Of a stretch of DNA of 64,000 nt, positions 1-10,575 are shown in pieces; position 1 is the first letter of the stretch; every line of letters starts with the position of its first letter. The notes under the pieces were generated by a model. It worked only from the letters and a program-made list of their open reading frames with translations, was not told the DNA's origin and searched no databases. A program made the translations under genes and the position numbers. Origin of the DNA: Kineosporia corallincola (GTDB lineage: Bacteria > Actinomycetota > Actinomycetes > Actinomycetales > Kineosporiaceae); NCBI RefSeq assembly GCF_018499875.1, contig NZ_JAHBAY010000004.1, positions 372,001 through 436,000 on the forward strand, written 5' to 3'.

Positions 1-67
1 GCAACCACCCGGCAGCGAGATCCGGGAACTGGTGGTGGCCACGTCCACCGAGCCGTCCTGGCCGTGA
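1..67 (+). CDS. C-terminal tail of an unidentified protein (partial)
   Basis: A frame open from the left edge (first full codon at base 2) ends at a TGA at 65-67. The visible tail is only 21 residues, ending TEPSWP, too short to assign a family. Its stop overlaps the GTG start of the next gene as GTGA, the usual sign of translational coupling, so it is probably the upstream member of the same operon as the GT9 glycosyltransferase and may also serve envelope glycan synthesis. That role is inference from position only. Confidence 0.6.
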   Translation, partial: QPPGSEIRELVVATSTEPSWP

Positions 68-1074
68 CCACCGGGAATGTGCTCATCCTGCGGGCTCTCG
101 GGCTGGGTGACGCCCTCACCGGTGTCCCCGCCCTGAGGGGCCTGCGGCGGCGGTACCCGGATGCGCGGCTGACGTTGCTGGCGCCGTCCACCATCGGGTC
201 GTGGTTGCGGGAACTCGGGCTGGTGGACGCCGTGGTGGACGCCCGGGGCCCGCACCGTCCGGTGCGGGTGGACGGGCGTCCCACGGTTGCCGTGAACCTG
301 CACGGCAGCGGTCCCGAGAGTCACCGGTTACTCATGTCCTCGGAGCCGGACCGGCTGGTCGCCTTCGCCACCCCGGAGTTCCCGGACGGGCCGGCCTGGG
401 ACCACGGCCCGGAGCACGAGGTGGATCGCTGGTGCCGTCTGGTGCGTGCGGACGGCGGTGGCTGCGACCGCTCCGACCTGTTCCTGAACCCGAGGGCGGT
501 GATGCATCTCGGCGGTTCGCGCGGCACCCTGGGCATCGAGACCTGGTGTCTCGGCGAGCATGTCGTGATTCATCCGGGCGCGGCCTCGGGCAGCAGGCGC
601 TGGCCCGCGCGGCGGTGGGCGGCGGTCGCGCGGCATCTGGCGCGGGCCGGGGCGCGGGTGGTGCTGACCGGATCGGTGGACGAGAAGCCGCTCTGCCACG
701 AGATCGCGACGCTGTCCGGGGCGAGCTCACCGGCCGGAACCGGGCCGACCGACCTGGCCGGCCGTTCCACCCTGCCCGAGCTGGCCGCCCTGATCGCCTC
801 GGCCCGCCTGCTGATCTGTGGCGACACCGGCGTCGCCCATGTCGCCACGGCCGTCGGCACGCCCTCGGTGCTGCTGTTCGGCCCGACCTCGCCCCGGCTC
901 TGGGGCCCGGCCCTGCGCCCCGGCCTGCACCAGGTGCTGTGGCACGGCTCGGACGAGGCCCCCGGCGACCCGCACGGCACCCGGCCCGACCCGGCCCTGC
1001 TCGCCGTCCAGCCGCCCGAGGTGGTCGCCGCAGCCCTGCCCCGGCTGGCGGGGACGGTCACCGCACCACGGTGA
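64..1074 (+). CDS. Glycosyltransferase family 9 (heptosyltransferase-like)
   Basis: A 336-residue GT9-type transferase, the family of ADP-heptose:LPS heptosyltransferases. The N-terminal [18 protein letters not shown] segment is the acceptor-side Rossmann start and [20 protein letters not shown] (about 251-270) is the GT9 signature of the nucleotide-sugar domain, followed by LFGPTSP. Actinobacteria lack LPS, so the acceptor is likely another cell-surface glycan or glycolipid; the donor cannot be read from the sequence. The GTG start is fixed by the GTGA overlap with the upstream frame. The 3' end overlaps the convergent epimerase gene by 17 bases. Confidence 0.9.
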   Translation: MTTGNVLILRALGLGDALTGVPALRGLRRRYPDARLTLLAPSTIGSWLRELGLVDAVVDARGPHRPVRVDGRPTVAVNLHGSGPESHRLLMSSEPDRLVAFATPEFPDGPAWDHGPEHEVDRWCRLVRADGGGCDRSDLFLNPRAVMHLGGSRGTLGIETWCLGEHVVIHPGAASGSRRWPARRWAAVARHLARAGARVVLTGSVDEKPLCHEIATLSGASSPAGTGPTDLAGRSTLPELAALIASARLLICGDTGVAHVATAVGTPSVLLFGPTSPRLWGPALRPGLHQVLWHGSDEAPGDPHGTRPDPALLAVQPPEVVAAALPRLAGTVTAPR

Positions 1075-2056
1075 GTTCCGGCCCGGCCGGCGCCGCGAGC
1101 GCGTCGCGGAACCAGGCCACCGTGCGGGCCAGGCCGTCCTCCCAGCTCACCCGCGGTTCCCAGCCCAGCCGTTCGCGGGCCAGGGCGGTGTCGGGACGGC
1201 GCACCTGGGGGTCGTCCACCGGACGGTCGACGAAGCGCACGGTGGAGGAACTGCCGCAGGCGCGGATCACGTCCTCGGCGATCCGGGCCACGGTCATCTC
1301 GTGCGGGTTGCCGATGTTCACCGGGCCGGGCTCCCCGCTCAGGGCCAGGGCCAGGATGCCGCGCACCAGATCGTCCACGTAGCAGACCGACCGGGTCTGG
1401 AGCCCGTCACCGGTCACCGTGATCGGCTCACCGGCCAGGGCCTGCCGGACGAAGGTCGGGACGGCCCGGCCGTCGTCCGGGCGCATCCGCGGGCCGAAGG
1501 TGTTGAAGATGCGCACGATCGCCGTGTCCACCCCACGGGCGGTGCGGTAGGCCGTGGTCATCGCCTCGGCGTAGCGCTTGGCCTCGTCGTACACCCCGCG
1601 CGGCCCGACCGGGTTGACGTGGCCCCAGTAGCTCTCCGGCTGCGGGTGCACCTGCGGGTCGCCGTACACCTCGGAGGTGGAGGCCAGCAGGAACCGGGCC
1701 TGCTTCTCGCGGGCCAGGCCGAGGGCGTGCCAGGTGCCGATGGAGCCCACGTTCAGCGTCTCCACGGGGAACCTCAGGTAGTCCACCGGGGAGGCCGGAG
1801 AGGCGAGGTGGAGCACCAGGTCGACCGGGCCGGAGACATGCACGAAATCCGTGACGTCGTAGCGCAGGCAGCGGAATCCGGGCTCGCTGAGCAGGTGTTC
1901 GACGTTGCGGGGCGTGCCGGTGAGGAAGTTGTCGAGGCACAGCACCTCCACGCCCTCCTCGAGCAGTTTCCCGCAGAGGTGGCTGCCGAGGAACCCGGCG
2001 CCCCCGGTGACGACGGCCCGGCGCACGTGAGCGGCCCGGTTCCGGATGAGCGGCAT
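1058..2056 (-). CDS. NAD-dependent SDR, UDP-glucuronate decarboxylase (UDP-xylose synthase)-like
   Basis: Extended short-chain dehydrogenase of 332 residues. TGGAGFLG (17-24) is the NAD-binding loop, and STSEVYGDP with YDEAK (Y156, K160) gives the catalytic Ser/Tyr/Lys. The stretch around [13 protein letters not shown] is close to the signature of UDP-glucuronate decarboxylases, which make UDP-xylose from UDP-glucuronate, so that activity is the best guess; a related UDP-sugar epimerase is the alternative. The frame is open further upstream, but the ATG at 2056 has a GGGAG eight bases ahead and directly precedes the Rossmann fold. It is convergent with the GT9 gene, and the pair probably serves surface polysaccharide synthesis. 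Confidence 0.88.
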   Translation of the reverse strand: MPLIRNRAAHVRRAVVTGGAGFLGSHLCGKLLEEGVEVLCLDNFLTGTPRNVEHLLSEPGFRCLRYDVTDFVHVSGPVDLVLHLASPASPVDYLRFPVETLNVGSIGTWHALGLAREKQARFLLASTSEVYGDPQVHPQPESYWGHVNPVGPRGVYDEAKRYAEAMTTAYRTARGVDTAIVRIFNTFGPRMRPDDGRAVPTFVRQALAGEPITVTGDGLQTRSVCYVDDLVRGILALALSGEPGPVNIGNPHEMTVARIAEDVIRACGSSSTVRFVDRPVDDPQVRRPDTALARERLGWEPRVSWEDGLARTVAWFRDALAAPAGPELTVVR

Positions 2057-2269
2057 ACAGATCTCCCGTGGTACCTGGGCGGTTCCGTGGTTCGACCCCG
2101 GCCCCAGCGTGCGGTCCACTCTGCCCCGGCCGCGACGAGCCCGCCGGTCGAGGTGTGGCTGCCCTTGGCGAAGGCCGGTGAAACGGGCAGACTGGTGCGG
2201 CACGGTGGTGGAACCCGGCGGTAGACAGAACCCGGCACGGACCCAGACCTGGCACCGGGAGGCTCACGG

Positions 2270-4033
2270 ATGACGCTTCTGTCCGATCCGGCGGCTGCAC
2301 GTGTCCGCGCGGTGCCCAGCCGCAAGGGCCGCACCCTCACCCGGTGGATCACCAGCACCGACCACAAGGTGATCGGAAATCTCTACCTGATCGCCTCTTT
2401 CGGGTTCTTTCTGCTGGCCGGCCTGATGGCGGTGCTGATCCGGCTGGAACTGTTCTCGCCCGGCGTGCAGATCGTCAGCAGCAAGGAGCAGTACAACCAG
2501 CTGTTCACCATGCATGGCACGGCGATGCTGCTGATGTTCGCCACGCCGCTGTTCGCCGGCTTCGCCAACGCGATCATGCCTTTGCAGATCGGCGCGCCCG
2601 ACGTCGCCTTCCCGCGGCTGAACATGCTGTCGTTCTGGCTGTTCCTGTTCGGCAGCCTGATCGCGGTGTCCGGGTTCCTCACCCCGCAGGGCGCGGCGTC
2701 GTTCGGCTGGTTCGCCTACGCCCCGCTGTCCAACTCGGTGTACACCCCAGGGCTCGGCGGCGACCTGTGGGTGTTCGGCCTGGCGATGAGCGGTTTCGGC
2801 ACCATCCTCGGTGCCGTCAACTTCATCACCACGATCATCTGCCTGCGGGCGCCCGGCATGACCATGTTCCGGATGCCGATCTTCACCTGGAACACGCTGA
2901 TCACCAGCATGCTGGTGATCATGGCGTTCCCGCCGCTGGCCGCCGCGCTGCTGGCGCTGGGCGCCGACCGCCGGTTCGGGGCGCAGGTGTTCGAGCCGGA
3001 GAACGGCGGGGCGCTGTTGTGGCAGCACCTGTTCTGGTTCTTCGGTCACCCCGAGGTGTACATCATCGCGCTGCCGTTCTTCGGTATCGTCAGCGAGATC
3101 CTGCCGGTGTTCAGCCGAAAGCCGATCTTCGGTTACAAGACGCTGGTGTTCGCCACCATCGCGATCGCCGCACTGTCGATGTCGGTGTGGGCGCACCACA
3201 TGTACGTCACCGGGCAGGTGGCCCTGCCGTTCTTCGCGTTCACCACCATGCTGATCGCCGTGCCCACCGGGGTGAAGTTCTTCAACTGGATCGGCACCAT
3301 GTGGGGCGGCTCGATCACCTTCGAGACGCCGATGGTGTGGTCGCTGGGGTTTCTGGTCACCTTCCTGTTCGGTGGCCTGACCGGTGTCGTCCTGTCCGCG
3401 CCGCCGCTCGACTTCCAGCTGTCCGACAGCTATTTCGTGGTGGCGCACTTCCACTACGTGGTGTTCGGCACGGTGGTGTTCGCGATGTTCGGCGGTTTCT
3501 ACTTCTGGTGGCCGAAACTCACCGGGCGCATGCTCGACGAGACGCTCGGCAAGGTGCACTTCTGGCTGACCTTCATCGGTTTCCACACCACCTTCCTGAT
3601 CCAGCACTGGCTGGGGGTGCAGGGCATGCCCCGGCGTTACGCCGACTACCTGCCCGAAGACGGGTTCGAGCTGCAAAACCGGATCTCCACGGTGGGCTCG
3701 CTGGTGCTGGCCGTCTCGCTGGTGCCGTTCCTGGTCAACATCTACCGCACCGCCCGCAAGCCCTACGAGCAGCTGCCCGACGACCCGTGGGGCTACGCCG
3801 CCTCGCTGGAGTGGGCCACCGGCAGTCCGCCGCCCCGGCACAACTTCCGGCTTCTGCCCCGGATCCGTTCCGAGCGACCGGCATTCGACCTGCACCACCC
3901 CGAGGTGGCGGCCCGTGACCGGCCCGACGACTCAGCGGGCCCGTCCGACCACTCGCAGCTGCACGAGCGCGGTCCCGGCCTGAACCCGGAGCACCCGCAG
4001 GAGGGTGCGGGCAACCGCGGCGTCGAGCGGTGA
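2270..4033 (+). CDS. ctaD: Cytochrome c oxidase subunit I (aa3 type)
   Basis: Catalytic subunit of the haem-copper oxidase: reduces O2 to water and pumps protons in the cytoplasmic membrane. At 587 residues it is full length with about 12 membrane helices. Haem and copper ligands are present: H82 (HGTAM), H260 in GHPEVY with the cross-linked Tyr, the H309-H310 pair (WAHHMY), and H393/H395 (HFH). A hydrophilic C-terminal tail of about 60 residues rich in D, P and E follows the last helix. The ATG has GGGAG ahead of it. No subunit II, III or bc1 genes lie nearby, so it must assemble with subunits encoded elsewhere; isolated ctaD genes are common in actinobacteria. Confidence 0.96.
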   Translation: MTLLSDPAAARVRAVPSRKGRTLTRWITSTDHKVIGNLYLIASFGFFLLAGLMAVLIRLELFSPGVQIVSSKEQYNQLFTMHGTAMLLMFATPLFAGFANAIMPLQIGAPDVAFPRLNMLSFWLFLFGSLIAVSGFLTPQGAASFGWFAYAPLSNSVYTPGLGGDLWVFGLAMSGFGTILGAVNFITTIICLRAPGMTMFRMPIFTWNTLITSMLVIMAFPPLAAALLALGADRRFGAQVFEPENGGALLWQHLFWFFGHPEVYIIALPFFGIVSEILPVFSRKPIFGYKTLVFATIAIAALSMSVWAHHMYVTGQVALPFFAFTTMLIAVPTGVKFFNWIGTMWGGSITFETPMVWSLGFLVTFLFGGLTGVVLSAPPLDFQLSDSYFVVAHFHYVVFGTVVFAMFGGFYFWWPKLTGRMLDETLGKVHFWLTFIGFHTTFLIQHWLGVQGMPRRYADYLPEDGFELQNRISTVGSLVLAVSLVPFLVNIYRTARKPYEQLPDDPWGYAASLEWATGSPPPRHNFRLLPRIRSERPAFDLHHPEVAARDRPDDSAGPSDHSQLHERGPGLNPEHPQEGAGNRGVER

Positions 4034-4063
4034 TCGCCCACCGGATGCGCTAACGTCGGCCGG

Positions 4064-4591
4064 GTGCCGGAACAACGTGACAGCACCTCGACCCTGGCGG
4101 ATCTGCGCACGGTGCAAGACAATCGGCGTGGCCGGGTGATCCGCCGCACCACCGTCGCCGTCCTCACTGTGTTCGTCCTCGTCGGTGCGGGCGGGCTGCT
4201 GGGGGTGCGATCCGGCACCACCGCGTCGTCCATGAACGGATACACCCTGTCGGTGACCCACGCCCGCATCTCCCGCGCCGGGCTGGACACCCCGTGGCGC
4301 GTGACCGTGCGCCACCCGGGCGGTTTCGCCGGCCCGGTCACCCTGGCCACCGACATCACCTACTTCGCCATGTTCGAGTCCCAGGGCTTCACCCCGGAAC
4401 CGGACTCCGAGACCACCGGCGGGCGCTATCTGTACCAGGACTTCGCCGCGCCACCGGGAGACACCCTGACCGTCGAGTTCGACGCCTACGTGCAGCCTTC
4501 CGCGCAGCACGGCGAGAAGGCCGAGACCGTGCTGATCGTCGGGGGTCAGGAGATCACCCGGGTCGGTTACCGCACCAGGCTGGTGCCGTGA
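4064..4591 (+). CDS. Small membrane-anchored protein of unknown function
   Basis: 175 residues with one membrane segment (about 27-47, VAVLTVFVLVGAGGLLGV) and an outside domain of about 125 residues with beta-rich composition. No family recognised. The short cytoplasmic N-terminus is hydrophilic. It starts with GTG 30 bases after ctaD, and its TGA overlaps the ATG of the next gene (TGATG), so it forms a two-gene unit with the DUF421 protein and may be co-transcribed with ctaD. Function unknown. Confidence 0.75.
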   Translation: MPEQRDSTSTLADLRTVQDNRRGRVIRRTTVAVLTVFVLVGAGGLLGVRSGTTASSMNGYTLSVTHARISRAGLDTPWRVTVRHPGGFAGPVTLATDITYFAMFESQGFTPEPDSETTGGRYLYQDFAAPPGDTLTVEFDAYVQPSAQHGEKAETVLIVGGQEITRVGYRTRLVP

Positions 4592-5073
4592 TGGAGATCG
4601 TCGTGCGGGCCGCCGTGGTCTGGCTCTTCCTCTGGGTCATCACCCGCGCCGTGGGCCGGGCCACGCTGGGCGAGCTGAGCACCTTCCAGCTCATCCTGTT
4701 CGTGACGATGGGAGACATGGTTCAGCAGGGGGTGACCCAGCAGGACTACTCGGTCACCGGGGCCCTGCTGGCGGTCTCCACCTTCGCCGTGATCACGGTC
4801 GCCGTCTCGTACGCCAACCAGCGCTGGCGCCCGCTGCTGCCGATCACCCACGGCGTGCCGATCATCGTCGTGCGCAACGGCCAGCCCGATCTGAAAGCCC
4901 TGAACGGCGAACGGATGTCGGTGAACGATCTGTTCGCCGCCGCCCGCGAGCAGGGCATCCGGCGGATCGCGGACGTCGAGCTGGCCGTGCTGGAGGCCAA
5001 CGGCAAGGTCTCGTTCTTCACCGAGAGCGACGACGGCAGCAGCGGGGCGCCGGATCCGCCGGAGGCCGGCTGA
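4591..5073 (+). CDS. DUF421 (YetF/YcaP family) membrane protein
   Basis: 160 residues. Three hydrophobic segments in the first 75 residues (starting VVRAAVVWLFLWVITRAVG) are followed by a soluble domain with GVPIIVVRNGQPDLKALNGE and the conserved run on to VELAVLEANGKVSFF, the layout of DUF421 proteins. The family's biochemical role is not well established; some members are linked to spores and cell envelope. I placed the start at the ATG overlapping the previous stop; a longer upstream frame only shadows the preceding gene. Confidence 0.85.
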   Translation: MEIVVRAAVVWLFLWVITRAVGRATLGELSTFQLILFVTMGDMVQQGVTQQDYSVTGALLAVSTFAVITVAVSYANQRWRPLLPITHGVPIIVVRNGQPDLKALNGERMSVNDLFAAAREQGIRRIADVELAVLEANGKVSFFTESDDGSSGAPDPPEAG

Positions 5074-5136
5074 CCCTTGTCATCCGCACGACGCCGTGCC
5101 TAGCGTGCTGCCGCAGCCACTCGAGGAGGAGTCACC

Positions 5137-6369
5137 GTGCAGCTGGTCAAGGCCGATGTCGTCGTCACCAGTCCCGACCGCAACTTCGTCACGCTCCGGC
5201 TGGAGACCGACGACGGGCTGGTGGGTCTGGGGGACGGCACGCTGAACGGCCGGGAGCTGGCCGTGGTGGCCTACCTGACCGAGCACGTGGTGCCGCTGCT
5301 GATCGGGCGGGACGCGAGCCGGATCGAAGACACCTGGCAGTTCCTCTACCGCAGCGCCTACTGGCGGCGGGGGCCGGTGACCATGGCGGCGATCGCGGCC
5401 GTCGACATCGCGCTGTGGGACATCAAGGCGAAGGCCGCCGGGATGCCGTTGTACCAGTTGCTCGGCGGGGCATCGCGGACCGGCCTGCTGGCCTACGGGC
5501 ACGCCTCGGGCAAGGAGCTGCCCGAGCTGTTCGACAGCATCCGGGCGCACCAGGAGCAGGGCTACCGGGCGATCCGGGTGCAGACCGGCGTCCCCGGCCT
5601 GAAGTCGATCTACGGCATCGCCTCCAACGCCACCTACCAGGAGGGCGTGCGCTACGACCACGAGCCGGCCCAGCGCGGTGACCTGCCGTCCGAGGAGGAC
5701 TGGGACACCCGCTCCTACCTGCGGCACGTGCCGGGCGTGTTCGAGGCCGTGCGCAACGAGTTCGGCGCGGAGGTGCCGCTGCTGCACGACTCCCACCACC
5801 GGCTCACCCCGATCCAGGCCGCCCGGCTGGGGAGGTCACTGGAGCCGTACGACCTGTTCTGGCTGGAAGACGTGACGCCGGCGGAGAACCAGGAGGCGCT
5901 GCGGCTGGTGCGGCAGCACACCACCACGCCGCTGGCGATCGGCGAGATCTTCAACACCGTGTGGGACTACCAGCTGATCATCCGCGAGCAGCTGATCGAC
6001 TACGTGCGCAGCGCCGTCACCCACACCGGGGGGATCACGCACCTGAAGAAGGTGCTGGACCACGCGAGCCAGTACCAGATCAAGTCCGGCATGCACGGCC
6101 CGACAGACATCTCGCCGGTGGGGCTGGCCGCGCAGCTGCATCTGGGACTGGCGATCCACAACTTCGGCATTCAGGAGTACATGCAGCACGGGGCGCGCAC
6201 CAACGAGGTGTTCGAGCAGTCGTTCACGTTCCGCGAGGGGATGCTGCACCCGGGCGAGCAGCCGGGGCTGGGAGTGACGCTGAACCAGGAGGAGGCCGCG
6301 AAACACCCCTACCAGCGCGCCTATCTGCCGTTCAACCGGCTGGCGGACGGCACCGTGCACGACTGGTGA
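5137..6369 (+). CDS. Enolase-superfamily D-mannonate dehydratase (ManD/RspA family)
   Basis: 410 residues of the mandelate-racemase subgroup. [20 protein letters not shown] marks the capping/barrel junction, HDSHHRL (D218, H220) carries a metal ligand and the catalytic His of ManD-type enzymes, and LEDVTPAE and GEIFNT carry the remaining acidic metal ligands. [10 protein letters not shown] is also typical. ManD enzymes convert D-mannonate to 2-keto-3-deoxygluconate; several family members instead act poorly on other sugar acids, so the substrate is not certain. The GTG start follows GAGGAG. No other uronate-pathway genes adjoin it. Confidence 0.88.
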   Translation: MQLVKADVVVTSPDRNFVTLRLETDDGLVGLGDGTLNGRELAVVAYLTEHVVPLLIGRDASRIEDTWQFLYRSAYWRRGPVTMAAIAAVDIALWDIKAKAAGMPLYQLLGGASRTGLLAYGHASGKELPELFDSIRAHQEQGYRAIRVQTGVPGLKSIYGIASNATYQEGVRYDHEPAQRGDLPSEEDWDTRSYLRHVPGVFEAVRNEFGAEVPLLHDSHHRLTPIQAARLGRSLEPYDLFWLEDVTPAENQEALRLVRQHTTTPLAIGEIFNTVWDYQLIIREQLIDYVRSAVTHTGGITHLKKVLDHASQYQIKSGMHGPTDISPVGLAAQLHLGLAIHNFGIQEYMQHGARTNEVFEQSFTFREGMLHPGEQPGLGVTLNQEEAAKHPYQRAYLPFNRLADGTVHDW

Positions 6370-6381
6370 GACGCAGCGGGA

Positions 6382-7089
6382 TCAGCGCGGGACGACGATC
6401 TTCTGCCGGGCCGGCCCGGCCACCTCGCGTGGGCGGGGCTCGGGCAGGCTGCCGGTCACGATGAACTGCACCTGGTGGGCGATGGTGACGGTGTGGTCGC
6501 CGTACCGCTCGTAGAACCGGGCGATCAGGGTGAGGTCGACGGCCGGTTCCACGCCGTGCTCCCAGTCCGGTTCGAGCAGGCTGGACAGCAGGGTGCGGTG
6601 CAGGTGGTCGAGCCGGTCGTCCACGCCGATCAGCTCGTTCACCAGGCCGATGTCGTGGCTCTCGAGCAGGGCGTGGGTGAGCGCGGCCAGGCGCACGGCC
6701 ACCGATCCCATGTCCAGCACCAGGGCGCGGGAGTCGCCCGGGGCCACCGGGCGCGGGTAGCGCATGCGCACGAGTTTGGCCACGTGCCGGGCCAGGTCGC
6801 CCATCCGCTCCAGGTCGGCGCCCACCCGTAGGGCGGCCAGCAGCATGCGCAGGTCGGTGGCGACCGGGGCCCGCCGGGCGATGATGTGCAGCAGCCGTTC
6901 TTCCAGCTCGTGGTGCAGGGCGTCGATGGCCGGGTCGCCGTCAATGACCCGCTGGGCCAGGGCCACGTCGCAGGCGGCGAGCGAGGCGGTGGCGTCGCCG
7001 GCGGCCTCGCCGGCCAGCTCGCACATCCGCAGCAGAATCTCGTCGACCCGGTGCAGATCGGCCTCGAACGTGTGACGGATGCCCGGCAT
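6382..7089 (-). CDS. phoU: Phosphate signalling protein PhoU
   Basis: 235 residues in two three-helix repeats, each with the PhoU metal-site motif (ADLERMGDLARHV in the first, ERYGDHTVTIAHQV in the second). PhoU restrains the Pst transporter and the PhoR/SenX3 kinase when phosphate is plentiful. The pst operon and two-component genes are not in this window, but two PiT phosphate transporters lie about 21 kb away. It is convergent with the mannonate dehydratase gene (12-base gap). It starts at an ATG and is divergent from the formate dehydrogenase operon. Confidence 0.94.
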   Translation of the reverse strand: MPGIRHTFEADLHRVDEILLRMCELAGEAAGDATASLAACDVALAQRVIDGDPAIDALHHELEERLLHIIARRAPVATDLRMLLAALRVGADLERMGDLARHVAKLVRMRYPRPVAPGDSRALVLDMGSVAVRLAALTHALLESHDIGLVNELIGVDDRLDHLHRTLLSSLLEPDWEHGVEPAVDLTLIARFYERYGDHTVTIAHQVQFIVTGSLPEPRPREVAGPARQKIVVPR

Positions 7090-7341
7090 GGCATGAACTC
7101 CCCGTGTGTTTCCCGGCTGGTAACCGGTTTTCGGTCACAGCCCGGCCATCGGCTACCGCCGGTGCTGGCCGGTCGGCGCGCGATCGGGTCATTGTGGCAG
7201 ATCCCCGGTTGACGGCATCCCGGAAACGCCTACAGCTGTCTCGAATGGCGTGCCCCGTGTCGCAGCGCGACTGTTGAGCTGTCGACGACCGGTAAACAGA
7301 GCCCGCGCCGCCGGATCACAACATGCTGGGGTGATGACGAC

Positions 7342-10300
7342 GTGGGTGTGAGGACGTGGCTGGGTGCCTGGCCGGCCTACCGGCAGGTCACCGGGACGGA
7401 CGTGTGGGGTCGCGGCCGGGCGGCCCGCTCCGGGCGCACCGCGGAGCTGATGCCGCGCACCGCCACCGCTGACCGCGTGGTGAAGTCGGTCTGCCCGTAC
7501 TGCGCCGTCGGATGCGCCCAGGACGTTTATGTCAAGGACGAGCGGGTCGTGCAGATCGAGGGTGACCCGGACTCCCCGGTCAGTCGCGGTCGGCTCTGCC
7601 CGAAGGGCTCCGCCACCCTCCAGCTGACCACGGGCGACGCGCGGGAACGGCATGTTCTGTACCGTCGTCCCCACGCATCCGACTGGGAAAGACTCGACCT
7701 GGGAACGGCTCTGGAGATGGTCGCGGACCGGGTGATCGAGAGCCGTCGCCAGGGCTGGCAGTGGGACGACGAGGACGGCCGCCGGGTGCGGCGCACGATG
7801 GGCGTCGCCAGTCTGGGCGGTGCCACCCTCGACAACGAGGAGAACTACCTGATCAAGAAACTGATGACGGCGCTGGGCGTGGTGCAGGTGGAGAACCAGG
7901 CCCGGATCTGTCACAGTTCCACGGTCGTCGGGCTGGGGACGAGTTTCGGCCGGGGCGGGTCCACCACCTGTCTCCAGGACCTCCAGAACGCCGACTGCAT
8001 CGTGATCCAGGGCTCCAACTTCGCCGAGGCACACCCGGTCGGCTTCCAGTGGGTGATGGAGGCGAAAGCGCGCGGTGCCACCATCATTCACGTCGACCCA
8101 CGGTTCACCCGCACCAGCGCGCTGGCCCATCACCATGTGCCGATCCGGGCCGGCAGCGACATCGCCCTGCTCGGCGGCATCATCCGGCACGTGCTGGAGA
8201 ACGAGCTGTACTTCCGCGACTACGTGCTGAACTACACCAACGCGGCCACGCTGGTGACCGAGGACTTCCGGGACACCGAGGACCTGGACGGGCTGTTCTC
8301 CGGGTTCGACGCGGGCGAGCGGGCCTACGACCAGTCCTCGTGGCAGTACGAGGGCATGGACGTGGCCGCGGCCTCGGGGGAACGGGACAAGAGCGGGGAC
8401 GACGGAAACCGGCCGATCTCCAGCGCCGCGCACGGGGAGTCGCACGGCTCCGGCGGTCCCGCGCTGAAGGGCACCCCCGTCCGCGACGAGACACTGCGCC
8501 ACCCGCGCAGCGTGTTCCAGGTGCTACGGCGCCACTACGCCCGCTACACGCCGGACATGGTGCACGAGGTGTGCGGCGTGCCGCCCGAGCAGTTCGCGCT
8601 GATCTGCGACGCGCTGACGGCCAACTCCGGCCCGGAGCGCACCAGCGCGTTCGCCTACGCGGTGGGCTGGACCCAGCACACGGTGGGCTCGCAGTACATC
8701 CGCGCGGCGAGCGTCCTTCAGCTGCTGCTGGGCAACATCGGCCGCCCGGGCGGTGGCATCATGGCGCTGCGCGGGCACGCCAGCATCCAGGGCAGCAGCG
8801 ACATCCCGACGCTGTTCGACCTGCTCCCCGGCTACCTGCCGATGCCGCACGCGCACCAGCACGAGAGCCTCGACTCCTACGTCGAGAACGACTCCGCGCA
8901 GCGCGGTTTCTGGGCTGACATGCGCTCCTACACGGTCAGCCTGCTGAAGGAGTACTTCGGTGCGGCGGCCACCGCCGAGAACGACTTCTGCTTCGACCAC
9001 CTGCCGCGGATCACCGGTTCGCACAGCACCTACGAGACCGTGCGGGCGCAGATCGACGGGGTGTGCAAGGGCTACTTCCTGATGGGGGAGAACCCGGCGG
9101 TCGGCTCGGCCAACGCCCGGCTCCAGCGGCTCGGCCTGGCCAACCTGGAATGGCTTGTGGTGCGCGACTTCTCACTGATCGAGAGCGCGACCTGGTGGAA
9201 GGACGGGCCGGAGATCGCGAGCGGCGAGATGCGCACCGAGGAGATCGCCACCGAGGTGTTCTTCTTCCCCGCCGCCGCGCACACCGAGAAGGACGGCACC
9301 TTCACCAACACCAACCGCATGCTGCAATGGCACGCGAAGGCCGTCGAGCCGCGCGACGACCAGCGCAGCGACCTGTGGTTCACCTATCACCTGGGCCGGC
9401 TGATCCGGCGGAAACTGGCCGGGTCGACCGACGAGATGGACGAGCCGGTGCGCGATCTGAACTGGGACCTGCCCTGCTCGGACACGGGCGAGCCGGACGC
9501 CGAGGAGGTGCTGCGCCGGATCAGCGGGAAGGGCCCGCACGGTCAGCTGAGCGCCTACACCGAGCTGAAGGACGACGGTTCCACCAGCTGCGGCTGCTGG
9601 ATCTACTGCGGGGTGTTCGCGGACGACGTGAACCAGTCAGCCCGGCGTACCCCGCGCACCGACGACAACTGGCTCGGCCTGGACTGGGGCTGGGCCTGGC
9701 CGGCCAACCGCCGCATCCTCTACAACCGGGCCAGCGCCGCGCCCGACGGCACCCCGTGGAGCTCGCGGAAACGCCTGGTCTGGTGGGATCCCGGGCAGCA
9801 GCGCTGGACCGGCGACGACGTGCCCGACTTCGTGCCGGACAAACGGCCGGACTACGTGCCGCCCGAGGACGCCACCGGCGGTGACGGGCTGGCCGGCAAC
9901 GATCCGTTCATCATGCAGGCCGACGGCAAGGGCTGGCTGTACGCGCCGTCCGGTCTGGTCGACGGCCCGATGCCGACACACTACGAACCGCAGGACACGC
10001 CGGTGGCCAGCCCGTTGTACCGGCAGAGCCGAAACCCGGTGCGGGAGATCCAGAAACCGCATCCGGACAACCGGTTCCACCCGCAGGCGTCACCGGTCTA
10101 CCCGTTCGTGGTGACCACCTACCGGCTCACCGAGCACTTCACCGCCGGTGGGATGTCGCGCTGGTCGCCCTATCTGGCCGAACTCCAGCCCGAGCTGTTC
10201 TGCGAGGTGTCGCCCGAGCTGGCCCGGCTGAGGGGGCTGCACAACGGCGGCTGGGCCACGGTGATCACGGCCCGCGCCGCGGTGGAGACCCGGGTGCTGG

Positions 10301-10575
10301 TGACCGACCGGATGGCGCCATTACGCCTGGGGGACAGGGTGATCCACCAGATCGGCCTGCCCTATCACTGGGGCCCGAACGGTTACGCCACCGGCGACGC
10401 GGTGAACGACCTGACCGCGGTCGCCCTCGACCCGAATGCCCACATCGAGGAGGTGAAGGCCCTGACCGCCGACATCCGGCCGGGTCGGCGCCCGCGCGGC
10501 GCCGCCCGCACCGAACTGGTCCGGGTCACCGCCGAGCGGGCGGGGATCACCGAGAGCACCGGCAGGGAGATCTGA
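7342..10575 (+). CDS. Formate dehydrogenase catalytic (molybdopterin) subunit, Cys type
   Basis: 1077-residue molybdopterin oxidoreductase resembling FdnG/FdoG. C51, C54, C58 and C86 (CPYCAVGC then CPKG) bind the 4Fe-4S cluster. The segment VENQARICHSS aligns with the selenocysteine site of FdnG, but the codon here is TGT, giving Cys190 as the molybdenum ligand. Further family blocks are GSNFAEAHPVGFQW and HVDPRFTRTSA. No twin-arginine signal is visible, so the site appears cytoplasmic. It starts the fdh operon, sharing one base (TGATG) with the Fe-S subunit. Oxidation of formate with electron delivery to quinone is inferred from the subunit set. Confidence 0.93.
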   Translation: MGVRTWLGAWPAYRQVTGTDVWGRGRAARSGRTAELMPRTATADRVVKSVCPYCAVGCAQDVYVKDERVVQIEGDPDSPVSRGRLCPKGSATLQLTTGDARERHVLYRRPHASDWERLDLGTALEMVADRVIESRRQGWQWDDEDGRRVRRTMGVASLGGATLDNEENYLIKKLMTALGVVQVENQARICHSSTVVGLGTSFGRGGSTTCLQDLQNADCIVIQGSNFAEAHPVGFQWVMEAKARGATIIHVDPRFTRTSALAHHHVPIRAGSDIALLGGIIRHVLENELYFRDYVLNYTNAATLVTEDFRDTEDLDGLFSGFDAGERAYDQSSWQYEGMDVAAASGERDKSGDDGNRPISSAAHGESHGSGGPALKGTPVRDETLRHPRSVFQVLRRHYARYTPDMVHEVCGVPPEQFALICDALTANSGPERTSAFAYAVGWTQHTVGSQYIRAASVLQLLLGNIGRPGGGIMALRGHASIQGSSDIPTLFDLLPGYLPMPHAHQHESLDSYVENDSAQRGFWADMRSYTVSLLKEYFGAAATAENDFCFDHLPRITGSHSTYETVRAQIDGVCKGYFLMGENPAVGSANARLQRLGLANLEWLVVRDFSLIESATWWKDGPEIASGEMRTEEIATEVFFFPAAAHTEKDGTFTNTNRMLQWHAKAVEPRDDQRSDLWFTYHLGRLIRRKLAGSTDEMDEPVRDLNWDLPCSDTGEPDAEEVLRRISGKGPHGQLSAYTELKDDGSTSCGCWIYCGVFADDVNQSARRTPRTDDNWLGLDWGWAWPANRRILYNRASAAPDGTPWSSRKRLVWWDPGQQRWTGDDVPDFVPDKRPDYVPPEDATGGDGLAGNDPFIMQADGKGWLYAPSGLVDGPMPTHYEPQDTPVASPLYRQSRNPVREIQKPHPDNRFHPQASPVYPFVVTTYRLTEHFTAGGMSRWSPYLAELQPELFCEVSPELARLRGLHNGGWATVITARAAVETRVLVTDRMAPLRLGDRVIHQIGLPYHWGPNGYATGDAVNDLTAVALDPNAHIEEVKALTADIRPGRRPRGAARTELVRVTAERAGITESTGREI

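Noticed and set aside
2264-3898. Long open frame antisense to ctaD
   Set aside because: It mirrors the cytochrome oxidase codons, is Arg/His/Gln-rich with no fold, and the sense gene is certain.
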